Positions 7,711-17,170 of a stretch of 64,000 bases of DNA are shown here, piece after piece (within the stretch, counting starts at the first letter, position 1; each line of letters begins with the position of its first letter). Under the pieces are notes generated by a model. That model was given only the letters and a program-made list of their open reading frames with translations. It did no database searches and was not told the DNA's origin. The translations under genes and the position numbers were made by a program. The stretch is from JAIQFF01 sp963725615. GTDB lineage: Bacteria; Acidobacteriota; Terriglobia; Terriglobales; Acidobacteriaceae. The stretch spans positions 1-64,000 of the forward strand of contig CAVRZO010000010.1 of NCBI GenBank assembly GCA_963725615.1, in the 5' to 3' direction.

Positions 7711-8083
7711 TTGATTTCTCCCGTCCGGAATATGACGATGCTAAGGGCCTGGGCGGGGTTAAAGAATGGCCCACACGTGCCAGAGGACGTTACGAAAGTC
7801 ACTCCTTGGGTCAGTGTCCCGGCGCGCGCGTTGAGGCCCCGGTTTTGGTGCCTTCCGAACACGGGCGAGAAGCCGCTCCGGGCAAGGGATTCCGCGCTTG
7901 CGTCCTCCACGATTGTGCAAACAATTGCGCCGTTTTCTGCGGCTGCCTCTTAAAACCTAGATATCGCAGCTTCAAGCTTTGGTATGGGGCTTGCATATTG
8001 TCCTGGTGGAGTCAGGCAGCAGGAACTCAAGGCCATCTCCCCGAACCTTGATCCTGGATTCTTCTAGGTCGGAGGCAAATTCG
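7711..8083. other. Upstream region of the small secreted protein
   Basis: No gene seen. The stretch holds a candidate sigma-54 promoter (7980-7995, listed separately) and GGAGG at 8071-8075, which fixes the start of the following gene. Confidence 0.45.
7980..7995 (+). promoter_or_regulatory. Candidate sigma-54 (RpoN) promoter
   Basis: TGGTATGGGGCTTGCA keeps the -24 GG (7981-7982) and -12 GC (7993-7994) with exactly 10 bases between, close to the TGGCACG-N4-TTGCA consensus. It faces the secreted-protein gene, with a predicted leader of about 75 bases. No activator site was identified. Confidence 0.45.
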
Positions 8084-8404
8084 ATGAAGACTACATTCTG
8101 TGTGTTGGGCATTCTTTGTTTTGCAGCGATGGCATTCGGGCAGGCTGGCAGCGCAACTTCCAGCGGAATTAGCGCTGAACCGGTGGTGTACGAATTTCAG
8201 AGTCACGTGGGACACGCCTCGCAACAGGGCATGGGCCAGGCGCAGGACATCATGGAACAATCCATCAATGTGCAGGCTCACGGCGTGCGGCCACTTTGGG
8301 AAGTGGCCCAGCCGGCGTATGTCACCCCGCTGGGCGATTCAGCCCGTCTGCTGAGGCAGGAGCACATGTCCGCGAAGAAAGCTGAAATCGTCTGGACTAA
8401 CTAA
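8084..8404 (+). CDS. Small secreted hypothetical protein
   Basis: A 106-residue protein with a clear signal peptide (MKTTFCVLGILCFAAMAFGQ, cleavage near AFG-QA). The mature part is polar with no cysteines and no known domain; it contains EFQSHVGHASQQGMGQAQDI and a C-terminal SARLLRQEHMSAKKAE segment. The ATG at 8084 has GGAGG 8 bases upstream. It is a single-gene unit: a candidate sigma-54 promoter upstream and a strong terminator at 8435. Exported to periplasm or beyond; function unknown. Confidence 0.75.
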   Translation: MKTTFCVLGILCFAAMAFGQAGSATSSGISAEPVVYEFQSHVGHASQQGMGQAQDIMEQSINVQAHGVRPLWEVAQPAYVTPLGDSARLLRQEHMSAKKAEIVWTN

Positions 8405-8434
8405 GTCCGAGCTTAGAGTTTACTTGGCCGAGGG

Positions 8435-8480
8435 TGCCCCGTCTGTCGCATCGTCTGTGACGGATGGGGCATTTTTCTTT
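8435..8480 (+). terminator. Rho-independent terminator
   Basis: A 13-bp stem (8435-8447 with 8459-8471, two G-U pairs, core TGCCCC/GGGGCA) with an 11-base loop is followed by TTTTTCTTT. It closes the small secreted-protein unit. Confidence 0.9.
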
Positions 8481-8592
8481 GCTGCAAACCTTAGCGCAAC
8501 TCATTGTCAGGTCGCTTAGGGACCAGGATGACAACTCGGTTCGGGGACGGTACACTGCGTCCGAAAGTGAGCGTTTCCAGCGCCGGTAAACC

Positions 8593-9678
8593 ATGCCCAG
8601 ACAGAAGCTGAATGTCGCCATGATCGGAACCGGTTTCATCGCCAAGGCGCATTCCAACGCCTTCCGCCAGGTCGGGCATTTCTTCGATGTTCCTTACGAA
8701 CTTGGTTTGAAAGTCGTCTGCGGACGCAATCAGGCTAAGCTCGAATCCGGGGCGGCGCTGTGGGGATGGGAAGAAACCTCGACCGATTGGCAGGCCGTGA
8801 TTGCCCGTCCCGACATTGATGTCGTTGATATCGCGGTGCCCAACGTTTTGCACGCACCCATCGCCATAGCCGCGGCCAAGGCGGGAAAAATGGTTTGGTG
8901 CGAGAAGCCTTTGGCCACATCGCTGCAGGAAGCCGAGAGCATGGCAGAGGCGATGCGTCAGGTTCCCAACCTGGTCTGGTTCAACTACCGGCGAATTCCG
9001 GCCGTGGTCTTGGCCAAGCGGCTGATTCAAGAAGGACGTCTGGGCCAGACCTTCCACTACCGGGCTGTTTATTTAAACCAGTCGGGAAATGATCCCAGCA
9101 AGGCCGGAACCTGGCGCTACAAGCGTTCCGAGGCCGGCCTCGGAGCTGCGGGAGATCTGCTCTCCCACTCTATCGACTGCGCGCTCTATCTCAACGGTCC
9201 TATCGCGGAGCTCACGGCCATGACGCACACCTTCGTCCCCGGCCGTGACGTGGACGACGCCACCTTCTTCTTGGCGCGCTATGCCAACGGCAGCGTGGGT
9301 ACGTTTGAAGCGACTCGCTATGGAGTGGGCTGCCGCAATCGGCACGCTTTTGAGATCAACGGGTCGAAGGGTATGTTGCGTTTCAATCTGGAGCAGATGA
9401 ACCAGCTCGACTTTTTCGATGCCGCCGAAACGCCCAGCCAGCAGGGCATGCGGAACATCACGGTGACAGGTCCGGACCATCCTTATTCCGAGAATTTCTG
9501 GAAGCCCGGGCATACCATCGGCTACGAGCATACTTTCATCGCCACATTGGGAGACTTCCTCGTCGCACTGGCGCGGAAGGAGTCACGCTATCCGGATTTC
9601 GATGATGCAGTCTCGGTGCAGCGCGTGCTGGATGCTGTCGAGCGTTCAGCATCCTCGCGCGAATGGATAAGGTTATAG
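8593..9678 (+). CDS. Gfo/Idh/MocA family NAD(P)-dependent sugar oxidoreductase
   Basis: 361 residues, cytoplasmic. The N-terminal Rossmann fold (VAMIGTGFIAKAH, about 7-20) and the family signature CEKPLA near residue 103 give an NAD(P)-binding half. The C-terminal alpha/beta half has GAAGDLLSHSIDCALYL, with Asp and His in the expected catalytic positions. These enzymes oxidise or epimerise cyclic sugars and inositols; the substrate cannot be assigned. The start at 8593 has only a weak upstream site. It stands alone between a terminator and a small membrane protein. Neighbouring sugar-acid genes make a carbohydrate role likely. Confidence 0.9.
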   Translation: MPRQKLNVAMIGTGFIAKAHSNAFRQVGHFFDVPYELGLKVVCGRNQAKLESGAALWGWEETSTDWQAVIARPDIDVVDIAVPNVLHAPIAIAAAKAGKMVWCEKPLATSLQEAESMAEAMRQVPNLVWFNYRRIPAVVLAKRLIQEGRLGQTFHYRAVYLNQSGNDPSKAGTWRYKRSEAGLGAAGDLLSHSIDCALYLNGPIAELTAMTHTFVPGRDVDDATFFLARYANGSVGTFEATRYGVGCRNRHAFEINGSKGMLRFNLEQMNQLDFFDAAETPSQQGMRNITVTGPDHPYSENFWKPGHTIGYEHTFIATLGDFLVALARKESRYPDFDDAVSVQRVLDAVERSASSREWIRL

Positions 9679-9723
9679 CGATGATCTTGAGTTGGCCGAC
9701 AGCCGGGCATAGACGGGGGCGAC

Positions 9724-9924
9724 ATGCGAATTCTTAACCTTCTGAGCGGAGTTGCAGTACTGCTCACAACGCTGGCCTTCGGACACCTCTTGCATCGATA
9801 TTTTGTGGGTGCGCCCCACGAGAGTCTTCATGACGCTGGTTTTTTGGCAGGCATGGCTACCGGCATAACTATTGGCATCTTCTCTTTCGTCGGAGGATGT
9901 TTTCTGTTAAGGCGTGCCCGTTGA
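9724..9924 (+). CDS. Small two-helix membrane protein
   Basis: 66 residues with two hydrophobic segments (about 4-22 and 43-61) joined by a polar loop with several His and Asp, ending in RRAR, so both termini are probably cytoplasmic. GGGGG lies about 5 bases before the ATG. No family recognised. It follows the oxidoreductase by 45 bases and may be co-transcribed. Confidence 0.55.
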   Translation: MRILNLLSGVAVLLTTLAFGHLLHRYFVGAPHESLHDAGFLAGMATGITIGIFSFVGGCFLLRRAR

Positions 9925-10265
9925 CCCAGGATTCGCAACAAGATAGCAGCAGGGGTTTGACCCCCTCGCGAGCGCGTAAAACGCGTGTATAGTCATCGAT
10001 TGTTATCGCTATTTTTGTAAGTATCCTCCGGCAGAGCCGGAGGCTTTACGGGTCGCGGGCCCCTCAAAGGGGCCTTATCGCGACCCAAAGTCAAAATCAC
10101 AAGCTCCCGGCCCACAACGCTGGTGGTCGAGACACTTGAATCGGGAGACATACTGCGGGAGCCGTCAAACTTTTGCTGCCACCCCGGCAGAGCCGGGGGG
10201 TCTCCCGTTCGTACTAGTCCCAGAGGGGGATTTCGGTCATGTTCTGTGACGAACGGAGGCAGGCT
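9925..10265. repeat. Hairpin-rich intergenic element
   Basis: No gene is seen. Three or more hairpins stand in a row: CCTCCGGC/GCCGGAGG (10025-10043); a nested structure GGGTCGCG (10050-10057)/CGCGACCC (10079-10086) around GGCCCC/GGGGCC; and CCCCGGC/GCCGGGG (10182-10198), which repeats the GGCAGAGCC loop motif of the first. It resembles a dispersed palindromic repeat. GGAGG at 10255-10259 belongs to the next gene. Confidence 0.6.
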
Positions 10266-12110
10266 ATGCTACCTCAAAATAATCGCACGACCACTGATTC
10301 TGGATCGCGCTGGAGCAAGGCCAAAGGTGCGGGGCGCTATGCGGCGGTGTTAGGTTGCATTCTGCTTGCGCCGCTGGGAGGCGAGAGGCTGGCTGCGCAA
10401 AAGCCCGCCAGCAACGTGAACGGTAACCTGATTCCTCGCGAGATGGGCGACATTCCCGACGTCACCATTCAATACCAGCAGTTCGACAAGAAGCCTCTGA
10501 AGTTCACCGCACGGGCCCACTACATATTGGTTCCCGTCATCGTCACCGACAAGGACGGCAAACATATTACGGGACTAACCAAAGACGCATTTCAGATCCT
10601 GGAAAATGGCAAAGAACAGGTTGTTGCCAGCGTCGACGAAACCCAGACCAACGCGGTTCCGGTACAAAACCTTCCCGCCTCGGTGAACGAGTTCTCCAAT
10701 GCGATTGCAGCGGACGGAGCAGCCAGACGTATCAACGTTATTGCTCTCGACCTGATCAACACTCCTTTCCTGGATCAGGTTGGCGCGCGGCGGGCCGCCA
10801 TTCGGTACCTGGCGAACAACATCAATCAGGACGCCATTTTCGAGTTGGTGAGCATTGATGGCAATGGTATGCACGTGCTGCATTACTTCACGAGCGATAC
10901 CAAGGTGCTCATAGCCGCATTGAAGAATGTCGCCAGCAAGCTGGACGCGATGACCGGTACCGACACCAACACCATTCACCAAGTCACGGGGGGTTCTGGT
11001 GTGGAGCAAAAGAACGGCGTTTTCGTGTCCTACCAGTCCCGCGGCGTGGGTCTCATCGACCTCGATAGCACGGCGCTCGAAGCTTTTGTGAAAGGCGCAG
11101 CCCCTGTCGCGGACTTCGCCCAGGTTGGCGCTGTGGGCAGCACGTTGGGAGCCTTCCAGCAAATCGCGCATCAGTTGTCCGGCATCCCGGGACGCAAGTC
11201 CTTGTTCTGGATCACCGGCAGTTTCCCCTTTGACATTGACGAAACCAGCGGTTCAATTTCCGTAGGCACCCCTTTGGACGTTTACCAGCGGTCCATGCAG
11301 TTGTTGAACGACGCCAACGTTTCCCTGTACCCGGTGGATGCCCGCGGTGTGGTTGTGGTGGGAGAGGTGGATGCCACGATGAAAGTGAGCCGGGAGATGA
11401 TGCACTCGATTCCGCAATACATGGCCGGCGAGTCCCGCAGTCATCAGAAGACAGTGGACACCATGCGCATCTTCGCGGATACGACCGGCGGCAAGGCTTA
11501 CTACAATAACAATGATCTGGCCGGGGCCCTGACCGACGCCACCAACGACGGCTCTTCCTACTACATTCTGAGCTATGCACTGAACACCAAAAACAATCGT
11601 CCGGGCTGGCGCAAACTGAAGGTCAAAGTAAAAGATCACGACTACCGTATTCGTTCACGAGAAGGCTTTTTCGTGACCCAGACCACGATGGACCCGTTGA
11701 GCAGCGAGGGCATGGACATTCGGGAAGCCCTATCTTCGCCTTTGGACTATACCGGCATGCCATTGACGGTGAAGGTGGAAGCGCCCGTGGCCAGCGGAGT
11801 TAAGAAAAAGGTTGGGTTCTCGTTGCTGGTGCCGGCCAATGCGGCGACCGTGGACGCCAGCGACAACGACCGTTTGAATCTTGAGATCTGGTATGTGGTG
11901 CGCAACGTCAAGGGCGAGGAAGTGAGCCACAACAGCAAGCTGTATAACCTCAATCTGAACGCGGCGTACGTCGCTCAACTGCAGACTAGCGGCATTGGCT
12001 ATAACGACACCTTAGAACTCGCGCCCGGACAATACGGGTTGCGCGTGGTCGTACGCGACAACATTACCGGCAGAGTGGGCAGCGTCTGGGCGCCGCTGCA
12101 GGTCAACTGA
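10266..12110 (+). CDS. VWFA-related Acidobacteria-type secreted protein
   Basis: 614 residues. A signal/anchor segment (AAVLGCILLAPLGG, about 25-38) is followed by a strand-rich region (HYILVPVIVTDKDGKHITGL, KDAFQILENGKEQ) that is the hallmark of the Acidobacteria VWFA-related domain. The von Willebrand A fold follows (RINVIALDLINTPF; GIPGRKSLFWITGSFP), and then a C-terminal beta-sandwich from about residue 470. The MIDAS is degenerate (no clean DxSxS), common in this subfamily. ATG 10266 is favoured by GGAGG at 10255-10259. It probably acts outside the inner membrane in adhesion or protein-protein contact; the role is not established. No operon partner. Confidence 0.88.
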   Translation: MLPQNNRTTTDSGSRWSKAKGAGRYAAVLGCILLAPLGGERLAAQKPASNVNGNLIPREMGDIPDVTIQYQQFDKKPLKFTARAHYILVPVIVTDKDGKHITGLTKDAFQILENGKEQVVASVDETQTNAVPVQNLPASVNEFSNAIAADGAARRINVIALDLINTPFLDQVGARRAAIRYLANNINQDAIFELVSIDGNGMHVLHYFTSDTKVLIAALKNVASKLDAMTGTDTNTIHQVTGGSGVEQKNGVFVSYQSRGVGLIDLDSTALEAFVKGAAPVADFAQVGAVGSTLGAFQQIAHQLSGIPGRKSLFWITGSFPFDIDETSGSISVGTPLDVYQRSMQLLNDANVSLYPVDARGVVVVGEVDATMKVSREMMHSIPQYMAGESRSHQKTVDTMRIFADTTGGKAYYNNNDLAGALTDATNDGSSYYILSYALNTKNNRPGWRKLKVKVKDHDYRIRSREGFFVTQTTMDPLSSEGMDIREALSSPLDYTGMPLTVKVEAPVASGVKKKVGFSLLVPANAATVDASDNDRLNLEIWYVVRNVKGEEVSHNSKLYNLNLNAAYVAQLQTSGIGYNDTLELAPGQYGLRVVVRDNITGRVGSVWAPLQVN

Positions 12111-12134
12111 AGAGCACTCCCCTCCATGCGGCGG

Positions 12135-13451
12135 TCACTTCCCCGCCGAAAGTTCTCCGGCGCGGCCGCGAACGCGCAAGGTGAGAGGCAACACCCCTGC
12201 GATCACCAGCGCGACCACCAGTCCCGCAAAGCCTGACCTGAACGAGTGGGTGCGCGCGGCCTGATAGCCGACCAAGGCCGGGCCGAGAAAGCCGCCGAGG
12301 CCGGCCGCGACGCAGTTGATCGTTCCGGTAGCCATGGCCGCTGCGGTATCAGAAAGGAACGCGGACGGCATAGCCCAGAAGCTGGGCAAGAAGGCGAGTA
12401 GGCCGGCGGCGGCAATTGAGAACAGGATCAGCGAAGGCACGGTTCCCCAATCCGCTCTGCTTAGCACAAGTAACGCGGCCGCCGTCACCCACAGAGGGAT
12501 CGCGGTGTGCCAGCGCCGTTCGGCGGTGCGGTCGGAATGCCAACCGTTTATCTGCATGGCAACAAACCCCAGCAGGTTCGGCAAAGCCACCAGCAGAGTT
12601 ACCTTGATGTCGCTCAGTCCCGACAAGCGCTTGATCATGGTGGGCAGCCAAAAGGCCAAGGCGTACGCCGAACCATTCTGTACGAAGTGCAATGCGGTGA
12701 GGATGACAACGTCGCGATTCCGGAGCGCCTGCCACACGGTATAGGCGTGAACCGACTTCTTGGCCTGCTTCTCTTTCTCCAGTTGATGGATGACCCACTG
12801 CCGCTCATCGGCGGGCAACCACTTGGCCTGATGCGGCCAATCGGTCAGATAAAACCAGGTCATCACCCCGAAGAACAGCGCGGGCAGACCCTCCAGAATG
12901 AACAACCACTGCCAGCCTCGCAGGGTGCCCCAGTGGACGCCCAACAACAATCCCGAGACGGGGGAACCGACCACGTAGGCTAAGGGAATGGCAGCCATGA
13001 AACCGGCAATTGCCTTGGCGCGATCTTCATAGACGAACCAGTGGGTAAGATAAACAATGATCCCGGGGAAAAATCCCGCCTCCGCCAGTCCCAGAAAAAA
13101 CCGCATGGTGTAGAACTGATGCGGGGTGTGGATAAAGGCCATCCCGATTGTGACCAGTCCCCAGGAGACCATGATGCGCGCGATCCAGCGCCGTGCACTC
13201 CAGCGCTCGATGATGAGGGTTCCGGGAATTTCCAGGATGACGTAACCGAGCGCGAAGATGCCCGCTCCGAAGCCGATTACGCGATCATCGAAGCCAAGAT
13301 CGCGCGGCATTTGCAGGGCCGCAGTGGCAAGATTATTGCGATCGAGGTAGGCAATTACATACAGCAGGAGCACATACGGCAGAAGACGCAAGGCAATCCG
13401 ACGGCGGGCGCGACGAGCAACGTCACCGGCGAGAATGACTGGGGCAGCCAA
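12135..13451 (-). CDS. MFS transporter, anion:cation symporter (ACS) type, sugar-acid uptake
   Basis: 438 residues with 12 predicted transmembrane helices. The N-terminal motif YVLLLYVIAYLDRNNLATAAL and the loop GLAEAGFFPGIIVYLTHWF are typical of the ACS family (galactonate, glucarate, hexuronate and tartrate carriers). The start is TTG at 13451, since no ATG or GTG precedes the first helix; the upstream site is weak. The gene is last in a minus-strand run after KDG kinase and the GH3 glucosidase, so import of a hexuronate or aldonate for that pathway is a sensible inference. Confidence 0.9.
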   Translation of the reverse strand: MAAPVILAGDVARRARRRIALRLLPYVLLLYVIAYLDRNNLATAALQMPRDLGFDDRVIGFGAGIFALGYVILEIPGTLIIERWSARRWIARIMVSWGLVTIGMAFIHTPHQFYTMRFFLGLAEAGFFPGIIVYLTHWFVYEDRAKAIAGFMAAIPLAYVVGSPVSGLLLGVHWGTLRGWQWLFILEGLPALFFGVMTWFYLTDWPHQAKWLPADERQWVIHQLEKEKQAKKSVHAYTVWQALRNRDVVILTALHFVQNGSAYALAFWLPTMIKRLSGLSDIKVTLLVALPNLLGFVAMQINGWHSDRTAERRWHTAIPLWVTAAALLVLSRADWGTVPSLILFSIAAAGLLAFLPSFWAMPSAFLSDTAAAMATGTINCVAAGLGGFLGPALVGYQAARTHSFRSGFAGLVVALVIAGVLPLTLRVRGRAGELSAGK

Positions 13452-13538
13452 TTTGTTTCTGCGAAAATCAGACTAGCGGTCAGAGCATGCGACCCGAGAA
13501 TCACGCGATTATATATCGGCCGCAATCAGGCGGCATCG

Positions 13539-16073
13539 TCAGGGCGTTTTCACCGCGACCTTTCCGGTCAGTTCAATCTGCGCCGCGGACCGCGCCACGT
13601 ACACATCGAAATCGCCGGGCTCAACCTTCCAGTCGTGCTTCTTGACGTCATAGTATGCGAATGCCCGGCGATCGAGTTTCACCGTAACTTGCCGGGTCTC
13701 GCCCGGAGCCAGGCTGACTTTGGCGAATCCCTTCAGTTCTTTCTTGGGACGCGGAACGCCGGAATGCTGATCTCCCACGTAAACCTGCGCGACTTCTGCG
13801 CCGGGACGGCTTCCGGTATTGGTGACTTCAAAGTGCACTTCGGCGGGCTGGTCCGCGGAGGTTGACAGGGTGATGGTGAGATTCTTGTAGGCAAACGTGG
13901 TATAGGAAAGACCGAAGCCAAACGGGAACAGCGGTTTCACTCCCGACTTGTCATAGCCGCGGTAGCCTACGAATACGCCCTCGGTGTATGCCACCTTTTT
14001 ATCTCCACTCTTGGGGTAGTAGGTGTCGTGCGCGGGATTCTCTTCCCAGCGCCGGTCGAACGTCATGGGCAACCTGCCCGACGGGCTGAAGTCTCCAAAT
14101 AACAGTTGGGCCAGCGCGGCGCCGCCTTCTTGTCCGGGAAACCAGGCCTCGAATATTCCGGGCACGTGATCCACCCATGCGTTCATATCAACGCCACCGC
14201 CCGACGTAATCACCACAACCGTGTTCTTGTTGATGGCGGCAATCTGGTTAATAAGGTCGTCCTGTCCCGCAGGCAGGGCGAACATCCGGTCTGCGCTCTC
14301 ACCTTCGATGGACTGGTCGAAACCTACCGCCAGCACCACCGCATCAGCATGAGACGCTATGGCCTTGGCTTCGGCGCTGACCAGCTCCTCTGGGCGCACA
14401 ATGCCGAAGGTCAGTCTCTGCTTGCCCCAGCCCTTTTTCAAAAAGTATTCGAGTTTGATCTGGTGCGGGCCAGGCTGCAGCGAAATCTTGACCTGGCTTA
14501 GAAAGGCAAAAGCCTGAGTCCAGTCGTCAATTACCAGCTTCTTGTCGACATACAGCCGGTAGCCGCCGTTCTCTCCCGGGCCCTGCACGAAAGCCAGGTG
14601 TTCGCCGGGGACGGTCGGCGTAAAGTATCCGGTCCAACGAATCGAGACGTCATTCACAGCCATGCCCCCCGCGGCAGCCGGATCGTAGATGGCTTTCTTG
14701 TCCGCCCGCTCAATGCCTGGTTTGCCGGACAGATTCGCGTTGTCGTAGAACTCCGCTTTCAAACCGGCTTCGCCGCCGCTGGCCTCGGTCGTGAATTTGG
14801 TTTGCCCCGCCATTTCTTCCAGGGTCGGGATTCCAGCCGCGTAGTAGACCTTGGTGCCCGCACCCAGATAGTTGGCGATTCCTTGCAGAAAGCTCACCGT
14901 CGCAAATGGCTGAACCTCGCCGCTTCCGCCGCCCACGGGTCGTCCGGGGTGGGCATCCGGGCCGATCACGGCGATGGACTTGATCTTTCCCTTGTCCAGG
15001 GGCAAGAGGTTGCCGTCATTCTTCAGCAGCACCATGCCCGATCGCGCACCCTCCAGCGCTACCTGAGCGCCGTACGCGTTGAGCCGGGAAATGGAGGTCT
15101 CGGTCTGATCGCGATCCATCCAGCCAAAGCGAATGGCGGTTCGCAGAATGCGGCGCACCTTGTCGTCAATCGTGGCCTCGCTGACTTTACCGGAGTGGAT
15201 GGCCGGCAAGAGGAGGGTGCGATTCATGAATTTCCCGGACGGCATCTCCAGGTCCAGCCCGCCGTTTGCCGCGCCCACCGCGTCGTAGGTGGCATCCCAG
15301 TCGGACATCATGATTCCCTGGAAACCCCACTCTTTCTTGGCCAGGTCTGTGTTAAGAGGTCCGCTCTGCGTAAGATGGAGGCCGTTGGTGAGGTTGTAGG
15401 AATCCATCACCGATCCCACGTTCGCTTCCTTTATGGCAGCCTCGAATGCGGGCAGATAGATTTCGCGCATGGTGCGTTCGTCGATGATGGAGTCCAGGTT
15501 GTGGCGGTCAAACTCGGAATTGTTTCCCATGAAGTGCTTGACGGTCGCGCTGACCCCCTGGCTTTGCATTCCTTCTATATAACCAACTGCGGTACGAGCC
15601 GCGAGGAAAGGGTCTTCGCCAAAATATTCAAAATTCCTGCCATTCAAGGGCGAGCGATAAATGTTCACTCCCGGTCCCAGCATGAAATGCACTCCGCGGG
15701 CGCGCGCGTCCTGACCGACAATGGTCCCCATCCGCTGCGCCAGCGCCGGGTCCCACGCCGCCGCCATTCCCACGCCACCAAAGGCGGTGGAGGCGCCATA
15801 GTTGCGGACTCCAATCGGCCCATCCGACATCTTCAGCCGGGGCAAATGAATGTGGGGAATGTCGCGAATGTAGAAATCATCGACGCCGCCGATCAGGTCC
15901 ACCTTCTCTTCCAGAGAAAGCTGCTTGAGCAGCGAGTCAACGCGGGCTTCGATGTCCGCCGGAGAAGGTTGTGCCGTCTGGCACAGCGCGGGGAGAACGA
16001 AGAGTAGAAGAACTGCACCAATCCATTGGGCTTTGATTCGTTGAGCTTTTATCCGTAAGATCTTGCGCATCAT
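13539..16073 (-). CDS. Beta-glucosidase-like glycoside hydrolase family 3 with PA14 insert
   Basis: About 844 residues, exported: a signal peptide follows a basic N-terminus (IGAVLLLFVLPALC). The GH3 N-terminal barrel includes KMSDGPIGVRNYG and VKHFMGNN. The nucleophile Asp is in MMSDWDATYD, about residue 258. The GH3 C-terminal domain is interrupted by a PA14 domain (about 430-560, GYRLYVDKKLVIDDW), and a fibronectin-III-like end completes the usual layout. ATG 16073 is preferred because GGAGG lies 5 bases upstream; a GTG at 16100 overlaps the kinase stop. Likely cleaves beta-linked oligosaccharides in the periplasm. It follows KDG kinase in an operon. Confidence 0.93.
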   Translation of the reverse strand: MMRKILRIKAQRIKAQWIGAVLLLFVLPALCQTAQPSPADIEARVDSLLKQLSLEEKVDLIGGVDDFYIRDIPHIHLPRLKMSDGPIGVRNYGASTAFGGVGMAAAWDPALAQRMGTIVGQDARARGVHFMLGPGVNIYRSPLNGRNFEYFGEDPFLAARTAVGYIEGMQSQGVSATVKHFMGNNSEFDRHNLDSIIDERTMREIYLPAFEAAIKEANVGSVMDSYNLTNGLHLTQSGPLNTDLAKKEWGFQGIMMSDWDATYDAVGAANGGLDLEMPSGKFMNRTLLLPAIHSGKVSEATIDDKVRRILRTAIRFGWMDRDQTETSISRLNAYGAQVALEGARSGMVLLKNDGNLLPLDKGKIKSIAVIGPDAHPGRPVGGGSGEVQPFATVSFLQGIANYLGAGTKVYYAAGIPTLEEMAGQTKFTTEASGGEAGLKAEFYDNANLSGKPGIERADKKAIYDPAAAGGMAVNDVSIRWTGYFTPTVPGEHLAFVQGPGENGGYRLYVDKKLVIDDWTQAFAFLSQVKISLQPGPHQIKLEYFLKKGWGKQRLTFGIVRPEELVSAEAKAIASHADAVVLAVGFDQSIEGESADRMFALPAGQDDLINQIAAINKNTVVVITSGGGVDMNAWVDHVPGIFEAWFPGQEGGAALAQLLFGDFSPSGRLPMTFDRRWEENPAHDTYYPKSGDKKVAYTEGVFVGYRGYDKSGVKPLFPFGFGLSYTTFAYKNLTITLSTSADQPAEVHFEVTNTGSRPGAEVAQVYVGDQHSGVPRPKKELKGFAKVSLAPGETRQVTVKLDRRAFAYYDVKKHDWKVEPGDFDVYVARSAAQIELTGKVAVKTP

Positions 16074-16096
16074 GTCAGCCTCCGCTTTAGCAGTTC

Positions 16097-17131
16097 TCAC
16101 CGTTGCACTCTTCCCGAGCCATCGCCTCTGAGCAGCGCATTCACTTCCTCCGCGGTGGAGCGGCTGAAGTCCCCTTGCTGGGAGTGTTTGAGGCAGCTCG
16201 TAGCCACCGCAAACTCGAGCGCCTCCTGATGGGTGGGCAGCACCTGAAAGCCGTAAATCAGGCCCGCGGCGAAGGAATCGCCCGAGCCTACCCGGTCCAC
16301 AATATGAGTGATTTCGTAAGAGCGGCTGAGGCTGAACTTCTGCCGGTCATTGAGGCAGGCCGACCAACCGTTGTGCGATGCGCTCTTCGATTCCCGCAAG
16401 GTGATGGCGATGGCCTTCAGGTTCGGATACTCGGCCAGCACCTTCGCGGTCAGCTTTTCGTATTGCGCGCGATCCAGCTTGCCGGAGTGCACATCCACTT
16501 CGGCCTCGATGCCCAGCGCCATCTGCACATCTTCTTCATTAGCGATGGCGATATCTATTTTCTTTACCAGCTCGCGCATCACATCCGCGGCGGGCTTCCC
16601 CCACTTCCACAGGTTCTTGCGATAGTTCAAATCACACGACACCGTGATTCCCTTGGCCTGCGCCTTCTTTGCCGCCTCGAGCGCCAGGTCGGCCGCCGAA
16701 CTGCTGATGGCGGGGGTAATGCCGGTGACGTGGAACCAGCCCGCGCCCTCCAGGGCGCTTTCCCAGTCGATGGCTCCCGGCTTGGCCAGCGCGATGGCGC
16801 TGTTCTCGCGATCGTAGACCACCTTCGACGGACGTTGATTGGCGCCGGCTTCGACGTAATAGACGCCCATCCGTCCCTTGCCGCGCACGATCCTGGAGGT
16901 GTCCACGCCGAAGCGGCGCAGTTCACCTACCACAGCATCAGCCACCGGATTCTTTTCGGGTAGAACGGTCACAAAAGCCGCGGGCAGGCCCAACTGGGAG
17001 AGCGCGACCGCCACGTTGGCCTCGCCGCCTCCAAAAGTCGCCACGAACTGCCCGGTTTGAAGAATTCGTTCGAAGCCCGGCGGCGCGAGTCTCAACATGA
17101 TTTCGCCAAAAGTTACGGTCGTCTTTGTCAT
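16097..17131 (-). CDS. kdgK: 2-keto-3-deoxygluconate kinase (PfkB family)
   Basis: A 344-residue PfkB/ribokinase-fold sugar kinase. FGGGEANVAVALSQLG (about 33-48) is the N-terminal signature, and DRVGSGDSFAAG (279-290) is the C-terminal one, with the catalytic base Asp285 and the anion hole. The similarity pattern (TFGEIMLRLAPPG at the start, VYYVEAGANQRPSKVVYDR) is that of KdgK, which phosphorylates KDG to KDPG. That product is the substrate of the aldolase at 24641, supplied with KDG by the mannonate dehydratase at 26857. GAGGGAA lies just before the ATG. First firm gene of the kdgK-GH3-MFS run. Confidence 0.9.
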   Translation of the reverse strand: MTKTTVTFGEIMLRLAPPGFERILQTGQFVATFGGGEANVAVALSQLGLPAAFVTVLPEKNPVADAVVGELRRFGVDTSRIVRGKGRMGVYYVEAGANQRPSKVVYDRENSAIALAKPGAIDWESALEGAGWFHVTGITPAISSSAADLALEAAKKAQAKGITVSCDLNYRKNLWKWGKPAADVMRELVKKIDIAIANEEDVQMALGIEAEVDVHSGKLDRAQYEKLTAKVLAEYPNLKAIAITLRESKSASHNGWSACLNDRQKFSLSRSYEITHIVDRVGSGDSFAAGLIYGFQVLPTHQEALEFAVATSCLKHSQQGDFSRSTAEEVNALLRGDGSGRVQR

Positions 17132-17170
17132 TTCCCTCTATTCGGCCCCTTACATTGTCGTTCAGGTTTT

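Noticed and set aside
14598..16007. 469-residue plus-strand frame opposite the GH3 gene
   Set aside because: A mirror frame of a real gene with skewed composition (His/Arg/Gly rich) and no domain.
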